Shown: one piece after another, positions 1 through 7,675 of the stretch
Numbering within the stretch: position 1 is the first letter of the stretch
Layout: the number at the start of each line of letters is the position of its first letter
Assembly: GCA_030263715.1 (NCBI GenBank)
Contig: SZPM01000006.1
Coordinates: forward strand, 1 to 64,000
From: ATM1 sp003577165
GTDB taxonomy: Bacteria > Armatimonadota > Fimbriimonadia > Fimbriimonadales > ATM1
DNA: 64,000 nucleotides
Direction of reading: 5' to 3'
Notes under the pieces: generated by a model
Databases searched by the model: none
Seen by the model: the letters and a program-made list of their open reading frames with translations, nothing else
Told to the model about the DNA's origin: nothing
Program-made: the position numbers and the translations under genes

Positions 1-69
1 GGGGTCGCTCATCGTGAGCGCGAGGGCCGAGATTCGGTACGAAGGCGCGTTCGACTGGCCGCCACGGCC

Positions 70-534
70 TTAGCCACGGTCGCTGAACGGCACGCGGGAT
101 CGGGCCGCGATCTCCTCGGCAAGCGTCTCGTAGGGCACCTCGATTCCGTTTCGGAGCCAGCCGAGGGGCACTCGGTGCCCCGCCATCTCCAGCCAAGCGT
201 ACGGCTTGACGATGAAGGGCCTGTCGTCAGTCTCGAACCGGTAGAGGAGGCCACGTCCGGCGGTTACAGCCTTGATCTCACCGTACGCGAGGGTGCGCCC
301 TCCCGACTCGAGGGACTCGTCGCCGAGGAGCACTTCGAACTTGTCGAGTTGGCGAGAAGCCACGGCGGCAACGGCGCTCTTGCCTTCGCTCATCACGGTT
401 CCGAGGGCCTCGAGGATGCGGGCAGGGATTTTCGCGGGCTTCTCCGTCGCCTGTCGGTGAGTCCGCACCGAGGCTGTACCCATCTCCAGCCACCTTCCGA
501 TGTCGGCCGGCTTGTATCGAACCACCTGGCCCAT
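70..534 (-). CDS. conserved hypothetical protein, 154 aa
   Basis: I do not recognise the family. The protein is soluble, with no signal peptide or membrane segment. Its N-terminal 40 residues (RYKPADIGRWLEMG, then a basic helix) resemble a small DNA- or ligand-binding helical segment. The rest is mixed alpha/beta with several aromatic residues. The ATG at 534 lies 62 bases upstream of, and divergent from, the histidine kinase start, so the two probably share a promoter region. The stop is TAA. A role linked to the kinase is possible but is inference only. Coding-like composition and the clean divergent arrangement support a real gene. Confidence 0.6.
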   Translation of the reverse strand: MGQVVRYKPADIGRWLEMGTASVRTHRQATEKPAKIPARILEALGTVMSEGKSAVAAVASRQLDKFEVLLGDESLESGGRTLAYGEIKAVTAGRGLLYRFETDDRPFIVKPYAWLEMAGHRVPLGWLRNGIEVPYETLAEEIAARSRVPFSDRG

Positions 535-595
535 TTCCTGGCAATGCTACGTCGTGCCGCATTCGGCCGTTGCGTTAGGTTCAGAACCGCCTCCG

Positions 596-3208
596 ATGCG
601 CCGAAAATTGAAGGGGAAGGTCGGCTCTCGGGGCGCAGCCGCAGGGTCTTACGGCGTGGATTTGACAAGGCGCAGGTTCTTGACGCTTTTGCTCTGGCTT
701 ACCGGGGCATTCGTGGCACTCGCGGTCGGTTACCAGTGGGTGACCGTTCGCTCGCTTGACAACATGAACGCGGATCTCCTCGTGGAGCGCGCGCGTTCGG
801 CCAAGTCCCTTTACAGCCTCAAGCGCCAGTCGCTCGAAACCTACGCCTACGACTACTCGATCTGGGACGACATGGTGAACTTCGTCCAGACCCGAGATCT
901 GAAGTGGGCGGAAGAGAACATAGACACGTCGCTCGAAACCTACCAAGCGGACTTTGCGATGGTGTTCGACAAGAGCGGCAAGCTCGTCTACTCTCAAAAC
1001 CTCCGCGGCGAGCGGAATCGACCGGACGTGGACCTCACTCCAGAAGAGATCAAGTCGTTCTTCGAAGAGAAGAAGCAGATCGCCTTCACGCGCAAGACTC
1101 CAAACGGATTTGCGCTGATTCACGGCTCGACAGTTAATCCGGGCACAGACGAAGAGCGAAAGACCACTTACGGATACTGGCTCGTGGGTGGGTACTGGAA
1201 CGAAAGCATTCTGTCTGCGATGGGCGATGTGTACTTTGGTGAAGTTTCCATCGCCGGTCCGCACGCCAAGAGCAAGGGCCCCGAAGATTTCGTGATTCCG
1301 CTTGAAGACTTCGACGGGACAATCGTTGCGAGTCTGAGGTTTCGAAAGCGCATCCCATTTCTCACTGCGCTCGAGAACAACAGCCTCATCACGCTCTCGC
1401 TGCTCGTCGCCTTCGGCGTACTTACAGTCACAGCGCTGTCGGTGTATTTGAAGAAGTGGGTCATCAGCCCGCTGAAGTCAGTAGGCCAGAGCCTGAAGGC
1501 CGGGACTCCGGATCCCTTGACGCCTCTCTACGAAGATCGGTCCGAGTTCGGCGTCGTCGCTCGATCGATCGCCGAGTCGTTCGCGCATCGCGAGGCGCTG
1601 CTGCACGAAATTACTCAAAGAAGGCGAACGGAAGCCGCGCTCGAAGAAGCGAGAGACGCGGCGCAGGCGTCGGCGCGCGCGAAATCCGAGTTCCTGGCTA
1701 ACATGAGCCACGAGATTCGCACTCCGCTGAACGGAATCATCGGCATGACCGAACTCGTTCAGGAAACGGCCTTAGACCGGACGCAAAGCGAGTACGTCGA
1801 AACCATTCGCGGGTGCGGCGAAAGCCTGCTTGCGCTCATCAACGACATCCTCGACATTTCCAAGATCGAGGCCGGCAAGATGCACATCGAGGCAGTCGAG
1901 TTCGATCTTGCGCGTGTGGTCGAAGAGGTTGGAGCAATCCTCGCAGGCGCTGCACACGCGAAGAACCTCGAACTCGCGGTTTCCTACTCGCCGCAGATGC
2001 CGGAGATATTCCGAGGCGACTCGACGCGCATTCGACAGATTCTGATGAACCTCGTCGGCAACGCCGTGAAGTTCACCCAGCAGGGCGAAGTCGTCGTCGA
2101 AGTCGACTGGGTCGAAACGGACTGCTCGAAGTCGGTTCAGATCAAGGTCAGGGATACGGGAATCGGCATTCATCCGAAGCGCCAGCAGCACATCTGGGAT
2201 AGTTTCACGCAGGCAGACGGATCCACGACTCGAAAGTATGGAGGCACCGGCCTCGGCCTGACGATTTCGCGACGCCTCGCGGAACTCATGGGTGGGACGA
2301 TTTCGTTGGACAGCGAACCGGGGGTGGGCAGCACTTTCACGGTTCGACTTCCGCTTGAAGTGGGACGCGCGAGCACGAGGCCGCCGAGCGAAGTTCTGCG
2401 AGGCGTGCGCGCGCTCGTCGTGGACGACAACGCAACCAATCGCCGCATCCTGCAGGAGTACCTCGCAGCGGTCGGATGCGAAAGCATGCTGTTCGCTTCT
2501 GCGGAAACAGCGCTCGCCTACATCGACACGACGCCGGATCATGGCATTCGGCTGGTGCTTACCGACTTCCACATGGGCGGAATGGACGGCGTTCAACTTG
2601 CGAACGAACTTCGACGACGGAAGTCCACGCAGACCGTGCCCATCGTGCTGCTTTCGTCCATCGGATCGGCAAACGCCGAGTGCGGAGACCAGAACGCAGT
2701 CACGCTCTGGCTCACGAAGCCGGTTCGCAGGGCAGACCTGTACGAGGCGACTGTCGGAATTCTCGAAGGCAGATCCGAGAACCGGGTTCGCGCTCAGAGG
2801 CAGGACATTCAGAAGATCGATCACGGGTTCCGCGTGTTGGTCGCGGAAGACAACGCGGTCAATCAGCGCGTCGCTGCTCGGCTTCTCGAACGGCTTGGAT
2901 TCGACGTTGCGATCGTAGAGAACGGGCGCGAAGCGGTGGAGGCCGCAATGCGCGGCGACATCCACATGATTCTGATGGACGTTCAGATGCCGGAGATGGA
3001 CGGCATCACAGCGACGAAACTGATTCGCGAAGACGAGGCTCAGACGGGAAGGCCGAGGATGCCGATCATCGCCCTGACCGCGAACGCGATGGAAGGCGAC
3101 CGGGACGTGTGCATCGAAGCGGGCATGGACGACTACGTGAGCAAGCCCGTGACTCTTGCGGCGCTTCAGCAGGCCGTTTCTCGCTTCGTCGAGTTTCCTG
3201 CCGCTTAG
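596..3208 (+). CDS. hybrid sensor histidine kinase, CHASE4-HAMP-HisKA-HATPase_c-REC-REC, 870 aa
   Basis: Inner-membrane hybrid kinase. I chose ATG 596 because upstream in-frame sequence is not protein-like and overlaps the divergent gene. Order: a cytoplasmic basic tail, TM1 at about residues 28-47, a periplasmic sensor carrying the CHASE4 signature DYSIWDDMVNFV, TM2 at about 264-285, a HAMP-like linker, HisKA with the phospho-acceptor His372 in NMSHEIRTPLNG, and HATPase_c with N box (NLVGNAVKF), DTGIG and GTGLGLTISRRL. Two receiver domains follow: REC1 with Asp657 in LTDFHMGGMDG and REC2 with Asp795 in LMDVQMPEMDG and a conserved KPV. No output domain is attached, so phosphate probably passes to a separate HPt or response regulator outside the window. 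The ligand is unknown. It is transcribed alone and ends about 100 bases before tRNA-Ala. Confidence 0.93.
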   Translation: MRRKLKGKVGSRGAAAGSYGVDLTRRRFLTLLLWLTGAFVALAVGYQWVTVRSLDNMNADLLVERARSAKSLYSLKRQSLETYAYDYSIWDDMVNFVQTRDLKWAEENIDTSLETYQADFAMVFDKSGKLVYSQNLRGERNRPDVDLTPEEIKSFFEEKKQIAFTRKTPNGFALIHGSTVNPGTDEERKTTYGYWLVGGYWNESILSAMGDVYFGEVSIAGPHAKSKGPEDFVIPLEDFDGTIVASLRFRKRIPFLTALENNSLITLSLLVAFGVLTVTALSVYLKKWVISPLKSVGQSLKAGTPDPLTPLYEDRSEFGVVARSIAESFAHREALLHEITQRRRTEAALEEARDAAQASARAKSEFLANMSHEIRTPLNGIIGMTELVQETALDRTQSEYVETIRGCGESLLALINDILDISKIEAGKMHIEAVEFDLARVVEEVGAILAGAAHAKNLELAVSYSPQMPEIFRGDSTRIRQILMNLVGNAVKFTQQGEVVVEVDWVETDCSKSVQIKVRDTGIGIHPKRQQHIWDSFTQADGSTTRKYGGTGLGLTISRRLAELMGGTISLDSEPGVGSTFTVRLPLEVGRASTRPPSEVLRGVRALVVDDNATNRRILQEYLAAVGCESMLFASAETALAYIDTTPDHGIRLVLTDFHMGGMDGVQLANELRRRKSTQTVPIVLLSSIGSANAECGDQNAVTLWLTKPVRRADLYEATVGILEGRSENRVRAQRQDIQKIDHGFRVLVAEDNAVNQRVAARLLERLGFDVAIVENGREAVEAAMRGDIHMILMDVQMPEMDGITATKLIREDEAQTGRPRMPIIALTANAMEGDRDVCIEAGMDDYVSKPVTLAALQQAVSRFVEFPAA

Positions 3209-3310
3209 CCCGCGGGGCGTCCTTCGGGCTGCCGGACAGGGGCCGAACTGGCGGCGGGTATAGTTTCGGACCGACCGCGACCCAGTTCTGACTGCGGTCG
3301 CAGGAACCGT

Positions 3311-3386
3311 GGGGATATAGCTCAGCTGGGAGAGCGCTTCAATGGCATTGAAGAGGTCACGGGTTCGAATCCCGTTATCTCCACCA
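3311..3386 (+). tRNA. tRNA-Ala (anticodon GGC)
   Basis: A 76-base cloverleaf with the 3' CCA encoded. The acceptor arm GGGGATA pairs with TATCTCC and contains the G3-U70 wobble, the identity element of tRNA-Ala. The anticodon stem CTTCA/TGAAG encloses the loop ATGGCAT, giving anticodon GGC. The T arm contains GGTTCGAATCC, and the D arm contains AGCTCAGCTGGGAGAGC. It reads GCC and GCU codons. It is a single gene, not part of a tRNA cluster. Confidence 0.97.
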
Positions 3387-3905
3387 ATTCTCCAGTCTCT
3401 CGTCCTCGCGTGACGGCTTTGTAACGCCGTTCGAGACATCGCTCGCAACCCGCTATCCGATCGCCCGGCTGCCCTGGCGGCGGCCGGCCCGTGCAGACCG
3501 GCGACCTTCGATTCGTACCTAATTGCCGGGGTTGCACGGGTGCACGTGCACGCCTCCGCGCGTAGAGAACCGTGCAAGGCAAGGGAGGCGATCTTGAACC
3601 GCGGTAGGCGTGAGTTCGTGGCGCGCTTCGACATACGACATTCGGTGTCCCACCTATCGGGTCAGGCTGACGGAGAAAGTCAACCTACGGACTCGAAAAT
3701 CCGTGCGCGCGCTGTCCGCATTCGGGAGACATTGGCGAGAGCGGCGGCCGCGAACTCCATAGTCCGCGGCCTCGAGCGTGCGCCGTGAGAACGTAGGCGC
3801 ATGTGGCCCCTGTTTCGCAGGGGCGTAAGGGCGTCGCGGTGAGAGGCTGGTTCCTTCGCCGAACTGATTGTGGGGCGGAGTGGGGGCCGCCCCGTTCGTT
3901 ACCTC
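3387..3905. other. intergenic region, 519 bases, no gene recognised
   Basis: Open frames here (for example on the plus strand near 3540-3788) are Arg/Ala-rich and look like GC-rich shadows rather than proteins. Two short hairpins are visible: GCCCCTG/CAGGGGC around TTTCG at 3806-3824, and GGGGCGG/CCGCCCC at 3872-3893. The second lies just past the stop of the minus-strand cupredoxin operon and could help end it, but it is not followed by a T-run. I see no copy of the tRNA 3' end that would mark an integration site. Confidence 0.5.
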
Positions 3906-4349
3906 TTACTCATTCGTGATCACGACTTTGCCCTTGAGCATGCCCATTCCACATTCGAAGATCATCTCTCCGACCTTTTTGGGCGTGAACTTGACGACCT
4001 CCGGTTTGCCCGCCTGAAGTTTCTTCTTATACTTCAGGTCTTTGATCACGAGCACGTCGCCGCAGCCGGGATTCGCGCCGAGTTTGAAGGTCAACTCGAC
4101 CGGCAGACCTGGCCTGACCGAGATGCTCGAGGGCTTGTAGCCGCGGTCGATCACGACAGTCGCCCGCTGGACTCCTTCCACGATCTTCGCAGGAACAGGT
4201 TTGTCTTCCGTTGTAGCCTTCTGGTTGTGTTCGTCGTGCTGCATTGACTTTCCACCGCAGCAGCCGTCGGCGTTTGGCCTCGGAGCCATCGCCAAGGCGA
4301 TGACGGTTGCAAGGCCAATGAGAAGGACGAGTGTGATGCTGATTTTCAT
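3906..4349 (-). CDS. exported cupredoxin-domain protein, 147 aa
   Basis: An N-terminal signal or anchor segment (residues 1-22) is followed by a short metal-binding-looking linker with DGCCGGKS and several His residues, then a cupredoxin-like beta-sandwich (about 62-147). Probable metal ligands are Cys96 in NPGCGDV and the C-terminal loop FECGMGMLKG (Cys133, Met135, Met137), the pattern of small EfeO/CopI-type cupredoxins. It probably binds copper in the periplasm or at the membrane surface. It is the last gene of a minus-strand operon with DUF2933, DUF5676-like and methyltransferase-like genes, a set often found near copper and silver resistance genes. The exact ligand is inferred. Confidence 0.75.
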   Translation of the reverse strand: MKISITLVLLIGLATVIALAMAPRPNADGCCGGKSMQHDEHNQKATTEDKPVPAKIVEGVQRATVVIDRGYKPSSISVRPGLPVELTFKLGANPGCGDVLVIKDLKYKKKLQAGKPEVVKFTPKKVGEMIFECGMGMLKGKVVITNE

Positions 4350-4374
4350 GTTCTATTTTCTCCTTGGCGCGGCG

Positions 4375-5100
4375 CTATATCCGCACCCCTAACTTCACGA
4401 GCAACGCCATCATGTCGAAACTTTCGTCTTTGATCTGGGACGAAAGAAAGACGTCCGAATGGCGATGCACGAAATCGTTCAGATATTCGACGATGTGCCT
4501 TAGTCCGATCACGTCGTAGGTTGCAGGCGCCGGCTCCGGGTCGCCGCCTGCGAACACAACCATGCGAATCCTGCACTCTTGAACGCCCACGTGGGTGTTT
4601 GCTCGGCCGTGCGAAACCACGCGCTGCGCAACGTCTCGCGGGTTCTCCTCGCAGCATCCGAAACGTCGGATCACCGTTTCGATCACACGAGGCGTAATAG
4701 CGTTCTCATTTAGCCTCGGCTTGCCCTCTTTCACTTCTCCGATGACCATCTGGATGCAGTGGGGCTCGATTTCGAGGATGGGATCGTTCTCGAGTCCGAA
4801 GCCACGATGCCCCTTCCCGCCTATCCACTGCTGCGCGTTTGGGAAGCGCACCGCGAGCAGGTCCACGTCAGTCAAGGAGTAGGCCCCGTGCTGCCCGATC
4901 CCCATTACAGGGTATTCGGTCACCGTGAAGAACCCGTTGAGCCGCAGGTATGCCTGAACGAGTCCGACTGCCGGTTCTATCTTCGCACCTCCCTCGTTCG
5001 CCGTCTGCTGGAGGTCACGAGACCGAAGAGCAGCCGGCGAGTCGGAAGACGACCAAAGGTAGTTCGAGCGAGCACAACTCTCGTCATTTCGAACCCGCAT
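4375..5100 (-). CDS. hypothetical protein with PD-(D/E)XK nuclease-like core, 241 aa
   Basis: No family recognised with certainty. The central part reads like a restriction-endonuclease-like fold: an N-terminal helix (VGLVQAYLRLNGFF), a strand ending in an acidic residue (SLTDVDLLAVRF, about residues 75-86), then IGEVKEGKPRLN with the E-x-K pair (about 121-132). Those would be the D...ExK active-site residues. The C-terminal half is helical, with no membrane segment. It sits 14 bases after the methyltransferase-like gene and 25 bases before the cupredoxin gene on the same strand, so it is probably co-transcribed. A nuclease-like protein inside a metal operon is unexpected. The fold call is inference from motifs. 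Confidence 0.5.
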   Translation of the reverse strand: MRVRNDESCARSNYLWSSSDSPAALRSRDLQQTANEGGAKIEPAVGLVQAYLRLNGFFTVTEYPVMGIGQHGAYSLTDVDLLAVRFPNAQQWIGGKGHRGFGLENDPILEIEPHCIQMVIGEVKEGKPRLNENAITPRVIETVIRRFGCCEENPRDVAQRVVSHGRANTHVGVQECRIRMVVFAGGDPEPAPATYDVIGLRHIVEYLNDFVHRHSDVFLSSQIKDESFDMMALLVKLGVRI

Positions 5101-5114
5101 CCTCTACGGCCGTT

Positions 5115-5777
5115 TCAGACATGGGAATCTCTACTCCTCGCCCAGGAAATTCGCGGGATGAAGCGCGGTGTCCGCTCCGCATATCGTTCGTAGCGCTGAC
5201 CAAACTCTGCCCGCAATTGCCGCTCCTCCGAGAGAGAAAGCCTCAGGTAGACGAGGAGCAGAATAGGGAACATGATGAGTGTAATCAGCGTCGGCCACTG
5301 AAGCAGGAAGCCGAACATCACGAGCACGAAGCCTACGTACTGCGGGTGCCGCACGACAGCATAAGGGCCGCCTTGCGCCAGGGTGCGGTTGCGGATCGCG
5401 CGATGCAGGATCGGCCAAGCCGCGGAGACGAGCCAGAATCCACCAACGATGAGTCCGTAGCTTGCGAGATGGAATGGGCTGAAGTGCGGGTCCCCTTTCC
5501 AGCCGAGCAGCGTGGACCAGAGGTGACCCGCATCATGTGACAGGGGATCCATGCCCGGGAAGCGAGATTGCAGCCAGGGCGTGATGAGGTAGATGGTCAG
5601 CGGCACGCCATACATCTCGGTGAAGAGAGCGACGATGAACGCGGAGAACGCTCCCAACGATTTCCAATCGTGCTTCGTTCGCGGCTTCGCGAAACTGAAC
5701 GCGAACATGATGAATAGCGCGCTGTTGATCACGACAAGGGTCCAAAGCCCGTAGGCAGGCATCTCTGCGTGCTCCAT
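5115..5777 (-). CDS. isoprenylcysteine carboxyl methyltransferase-like membrane methyltransferase, 220 aa
   Basis: Integral membrane protein with about five hydrophobic segments. The C-terminal half carries the ICMT/phospholipid-methyltransferase signature: GPYAVVRHPQYVGFVLVMFG followed by a hydrophobic helix and the E-E pair in LSLSEERQLRAEFG, which bind SAM at the membrane surface. In bacteria this family occurs in heavy-metal clusters next to DUF2933, as here. The ATG at 5777 overlaps the DUF2933 stop by one base (TGATG) with GGGAGG upstream. The open frame extends further upstream but that part is the shadow of DUF2933. The methyl acceptor is unknown. Confidence 0.8.
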   Translation of the reverse strand: MEHAEMPAYGLWTLVVINSALFIMFAFSFAKPRTKHDWKSLGAFSAFIVALFTEMYGVPLTIYLITPWLQSRFPGMDPLSHDAGHLWSTLLGWKGDPHFSPFHLASYGLIVGGFWLVSAAWPILHRAIRNRTLAQGGPYAVVRHPQYVGFVLVMFGFLLQWPTLITLIMFPILLLVYLRLSLSEERQLRAEFGQRYERYAERTPRFIPRISWARSRDSHV

Positions 5778-6007
5778 CAGTGCCGATGTCCTCCCTTCTC
5801 CCGCGAGTTCGTCTTGCTGCCATGTCTGTGCATGAAGATGTGCAGAAGCGGACAGACGAGGAAGATCGCATAAGGGAGCACACCAAGGAAGTGGGCGGTG
5901 TGCTCCGTGATGAGAAAGAAGAGCAAAGCCGCAAGGAGCAACACGAGAAACATGCCCTGCCACGAGCTCCAGAACTTCGACTTCGAGTCTTCTTTCATAG
6001 GCTCCAT
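5777..6007 (-). CDS. DUF2933 family small membrane protein, 76 aa
   Basis: Short protein with two hydrophobic helices, an intervening TEHTAHFLG loop and a His-rich C-terminus (HIFMHRHGSK, ending GGHRH). This matches DUF2933, a family without known activity that is common in copper and silver resistance loci. I placed the start at ATG 6007 because GAGGA lies 10 bases upstream; ATGs at 6016 and 5998 are alternatives with poorer spacing. The stop overlaps the next gene's ATG, indicating translational coupling. The terminal His cluster may bind metal. Confidence 0.78.
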   Translation of the reverse strand: MEPMKEDSKSKFWSSWQGMFLVLLLAALLFFLITEHTAHFLGVLPYAIFLVCPLLHIFMHRHGSKTNSREKGGHRH

Positions 6008-6026
6008 TCTTGCCATCGTCCTCGCG

Positions 6027-6665
6027 TCAGGCGTTACGGAGATGGGCGCGCGAACGAGAGCCACCGAACATCTTCCGACGACGACGGTTTGGGGAGGTGG
6101 CGGCTGGCTTTCGTCGAGAGTAGCCTTCTCCATCGGGCGTTCGCGTAAGCGCCAGGACGTTGTCGAGCAGGCGAGCCGGGTCGGACTCGCAGACTACAAC
6201 ACCGCCATGCCCTCCGACGAAGTGGACCTTTACGGTCTCGACATCGTCGCAGATTCCGCCGGTGCCTACCAGAATGCCTATAGTCTTGCCCTGCTCTTGC
6301 GCGTAGTCGAACAACTGCAAGAGATCAGACTCGCCTCCCGCGAAGACGAGGATGTCGCTGCTGTCGACGACCATTCGTTGGCACTCGCTGGGCTTGCTGC
6401 CGATGAAGAGAACCAACTCATTCTCCCCGAGCGGTCCGACCACCAGTTCGTGCTCACGTGCGCTTGTGGCAGGAGATATCGCGACAGTTCTCGCCCCGAA
6501 CTCGCGCGCCACCTCCGCCACATCGAGAGCCAGGGCCGACAGCGCCTCGTAAACGAGCGCCAGCCTGCATCTGCCGATCTCCGCCCCGAGAGTCCAGAGA
6601 GAGATTAGTGATTGCGGCGACGACGTGTGGGCGAAGCCGCCCACGATGCCAACCTGGATCCTCAT
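6027..6665 (-). CDS. LOG/SLOG-like Rossmann-fold protein, 212 aa
   Basis: Begins with a Rossmann strand and glycine loop (MRIQVGIVGGFA). Later segments (LVFAGGESDLLQLFDYAQEQGKTIGIL, about residues 105-131, then VETVKVHFVGG) follow the layout of the lysine-decarboxylase-like LOG/TIGR00725/SLOG superfamily. The usual PGGxGTxxE motif is not conserved: the equivalent loop reads AGGESD. That makes hydrolysis of a nucleotide-linked substrate uncertain and ligand sensing more likely. The start ATG overlaps the stop of the upstream membrane-protein gene (ATGA), so it belongs to the minus-strand metal operon. The last 45 residues are basic and poorly conserved-looking. Confidence 0.55.
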   Translation of the reverse strand: MRIQVGIVGGFAHTSSPQSLISLWTLGAEIGRCRLALVYEALSALALDVAEVAREFGARTVAISPATSAREHELVVGPLGENELVLFIGSKPSECQRMVVDSSDILVFAGGESDLLQLFDYAQEQGKTIGILVGTGGICDDVETVKVHFVGGHGGVVVCESDPARLLDNVLALTRTPDGEGYSRRKPAATSPNRRRRKMFGGSRSRAHLRNA

Positions 6666-6940
6666 CTCGCCTCCTTCTTTCCGGGCAGGCCGTTGTAGAG
6701 GGCGGAGGCGAGCCAGATGATCAGGTACACGACGATCGCGCCCGCGATGAGGCCGACGAACAGGCCGGGCCAGTCGACGGCGCGCATATCGCCGGAGATT
6801 TGGATGTGCGTGATGTCGGTTGCGATGCGCGACGCAAACTTCGGTGCGATTGCGACGAACGCCGAGCAGATCACGAAGGTGATGATGTACGTCAGCAAGG
6901 CCGCGAGGGCCAAGCGAGCAGAGTCCAATTTGCGTTCCAT
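6662..6940 (-). CDS. DUF5676-like small membrane protein, 92 aa
   Basis: Two hydrophobic helices (about 10-31 and 58-82) separated by a polar segment. The second helix, DWPGLFVGLIAGAIVVY followed by ALYNG, matches the pattern of DUF5676 membrane proteins, which commonly accompany DUF2933 and P1B ATPases. It is the first gene of the tight minus-strand operon: its TGA overlaps the ATG of the next gene by four bases. Function is unknown; a role in metal or envelope stress is inferred from neighbours. Confidence 0.6.
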   Translation of the reverse strand: MERKLDSARLALAALLTYIITFVICSAFVAIAPKFASRIATDITHIQISGDMRAVDWPGLFVGLIAGAIVVYLIIWLASALYNGLPGKKEAR

Positions 6941-7067
6941 GAGGTGCGTCTCCAGCGCGGTAGATGGCTCAAGGAGAACCGGGTGCAGTTAGCCGCTATG
7001 CACGAGGTGCTTGCGTGTCGATGAGAACCCTTGCCGGCTTCTGACGCAAGTGCCGACAGCCGCAAGG

Positions 7068-7487
7068 TCAGCGGCTGGGAGGCGCGCGTTCGTGTTCCGA
7101 GGATGGCGGCGGGCCGTGCGGCAATCCGTCCGACTCATAGAACTTGATGCCGCAAATCCACTGCGTGTCGAACAGTACGGGTTGGGCGTGCGGCGGAGGC
7201 GCCACGTCGAGATTCAGTGGCGAGAGCGGAGTGGCCATCGCGGCGACTTCCGGCTCGGGGCTCGCGGGCTGCACCTGGCAGGAATCGGGGCCCTGGGCTC
7301 CCGACTCGCATTGGACGCCGCAGTCACAGTCCGGGCCCATGTCGCATCGATGAACGCCGGTTGCGGGCTCGTGGGACGCGGCCGTTTCCGCGGGGCACGC
7401 CTGGGCTTGGTACCTCGCCGTCGCGCCCGCGAAGATCGCGAGTGACAAGAGACTCGAGGCGATCAGCCGTGGCGTGCGGGCACGCAT
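7068..7487 (-). CDS. secreted Cys-rich hypothetical protein, 139 aa
   Basis: Signal peptide (residues 1-30, basic then hydrophobic, ending near ATARYQA) followed by a Cys-rich segment (CPAE, RCDMGPDCDCGVQCESG, DSCQ) containing seven cysteines in about 45 residues. The tail is Pro-rich, with one further Cys (WICGIKF). It could bind metal or form disulfides in the envelope. It lies 127 bases upstream of the metal operon on the same strand and may be its first gene or a separate unit under the same control. I know no matching family. Confidence 0.5.
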   Translation of the reverse strand: MRARTPRLIASSLLSLAIFAGATARYQAQACPAETAASHEPATGVHRCDMGPDCDCGVQCESGAQGPDSCQVQPASPEPEVAAMATPLSPLNLDVAPPPHAQPVLFDTQWICGIKFYESDGLPHGPPPSSEHERAPPSR

Positions 7488-7675
7488 GGTCTGGGAGTTT
7501 CAACGCTGGTTTGGTCTGCCTGAGTTCCCCTTGTCGGCTTCGTTCGCTATGCGAAGGAATCGGCGCGGGCGAACGTGTGGAGTGTGCGCTCAGTTCTCTT
7601 GTGCAAGGCCAAAGGAGACTGGCAGACTGGCGAATCAGAGGCGCAAACTAGCCGACTGGGGTTAATTTCGCCATA

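Noticed and set aside
3311..3386. tRNA-Ala as an integration site for the 3.9-7.5 kb operon or the accessory island
   Set aside because: I found no repeated tRNA 3' end and no integrase in the window.
1772..3634. Long minus-strand open frame opposite the histidine kinase
   Set aside because: It is a shadow of the kinase frame; the sequence is Arg/His-rich and matches nothing.
3540..3788. 82-aa plus-strand open frame
   Set aside because: No ribosome site, Arg/Ser-rich, no protein-like pattern; treated as intergenic.
3872..3893. Terminator downstream of the cupredoxin gene
   Set aside because: The 7-bp hairpin is present but no T-run follows, so I do not call a Rho-independent terminator.
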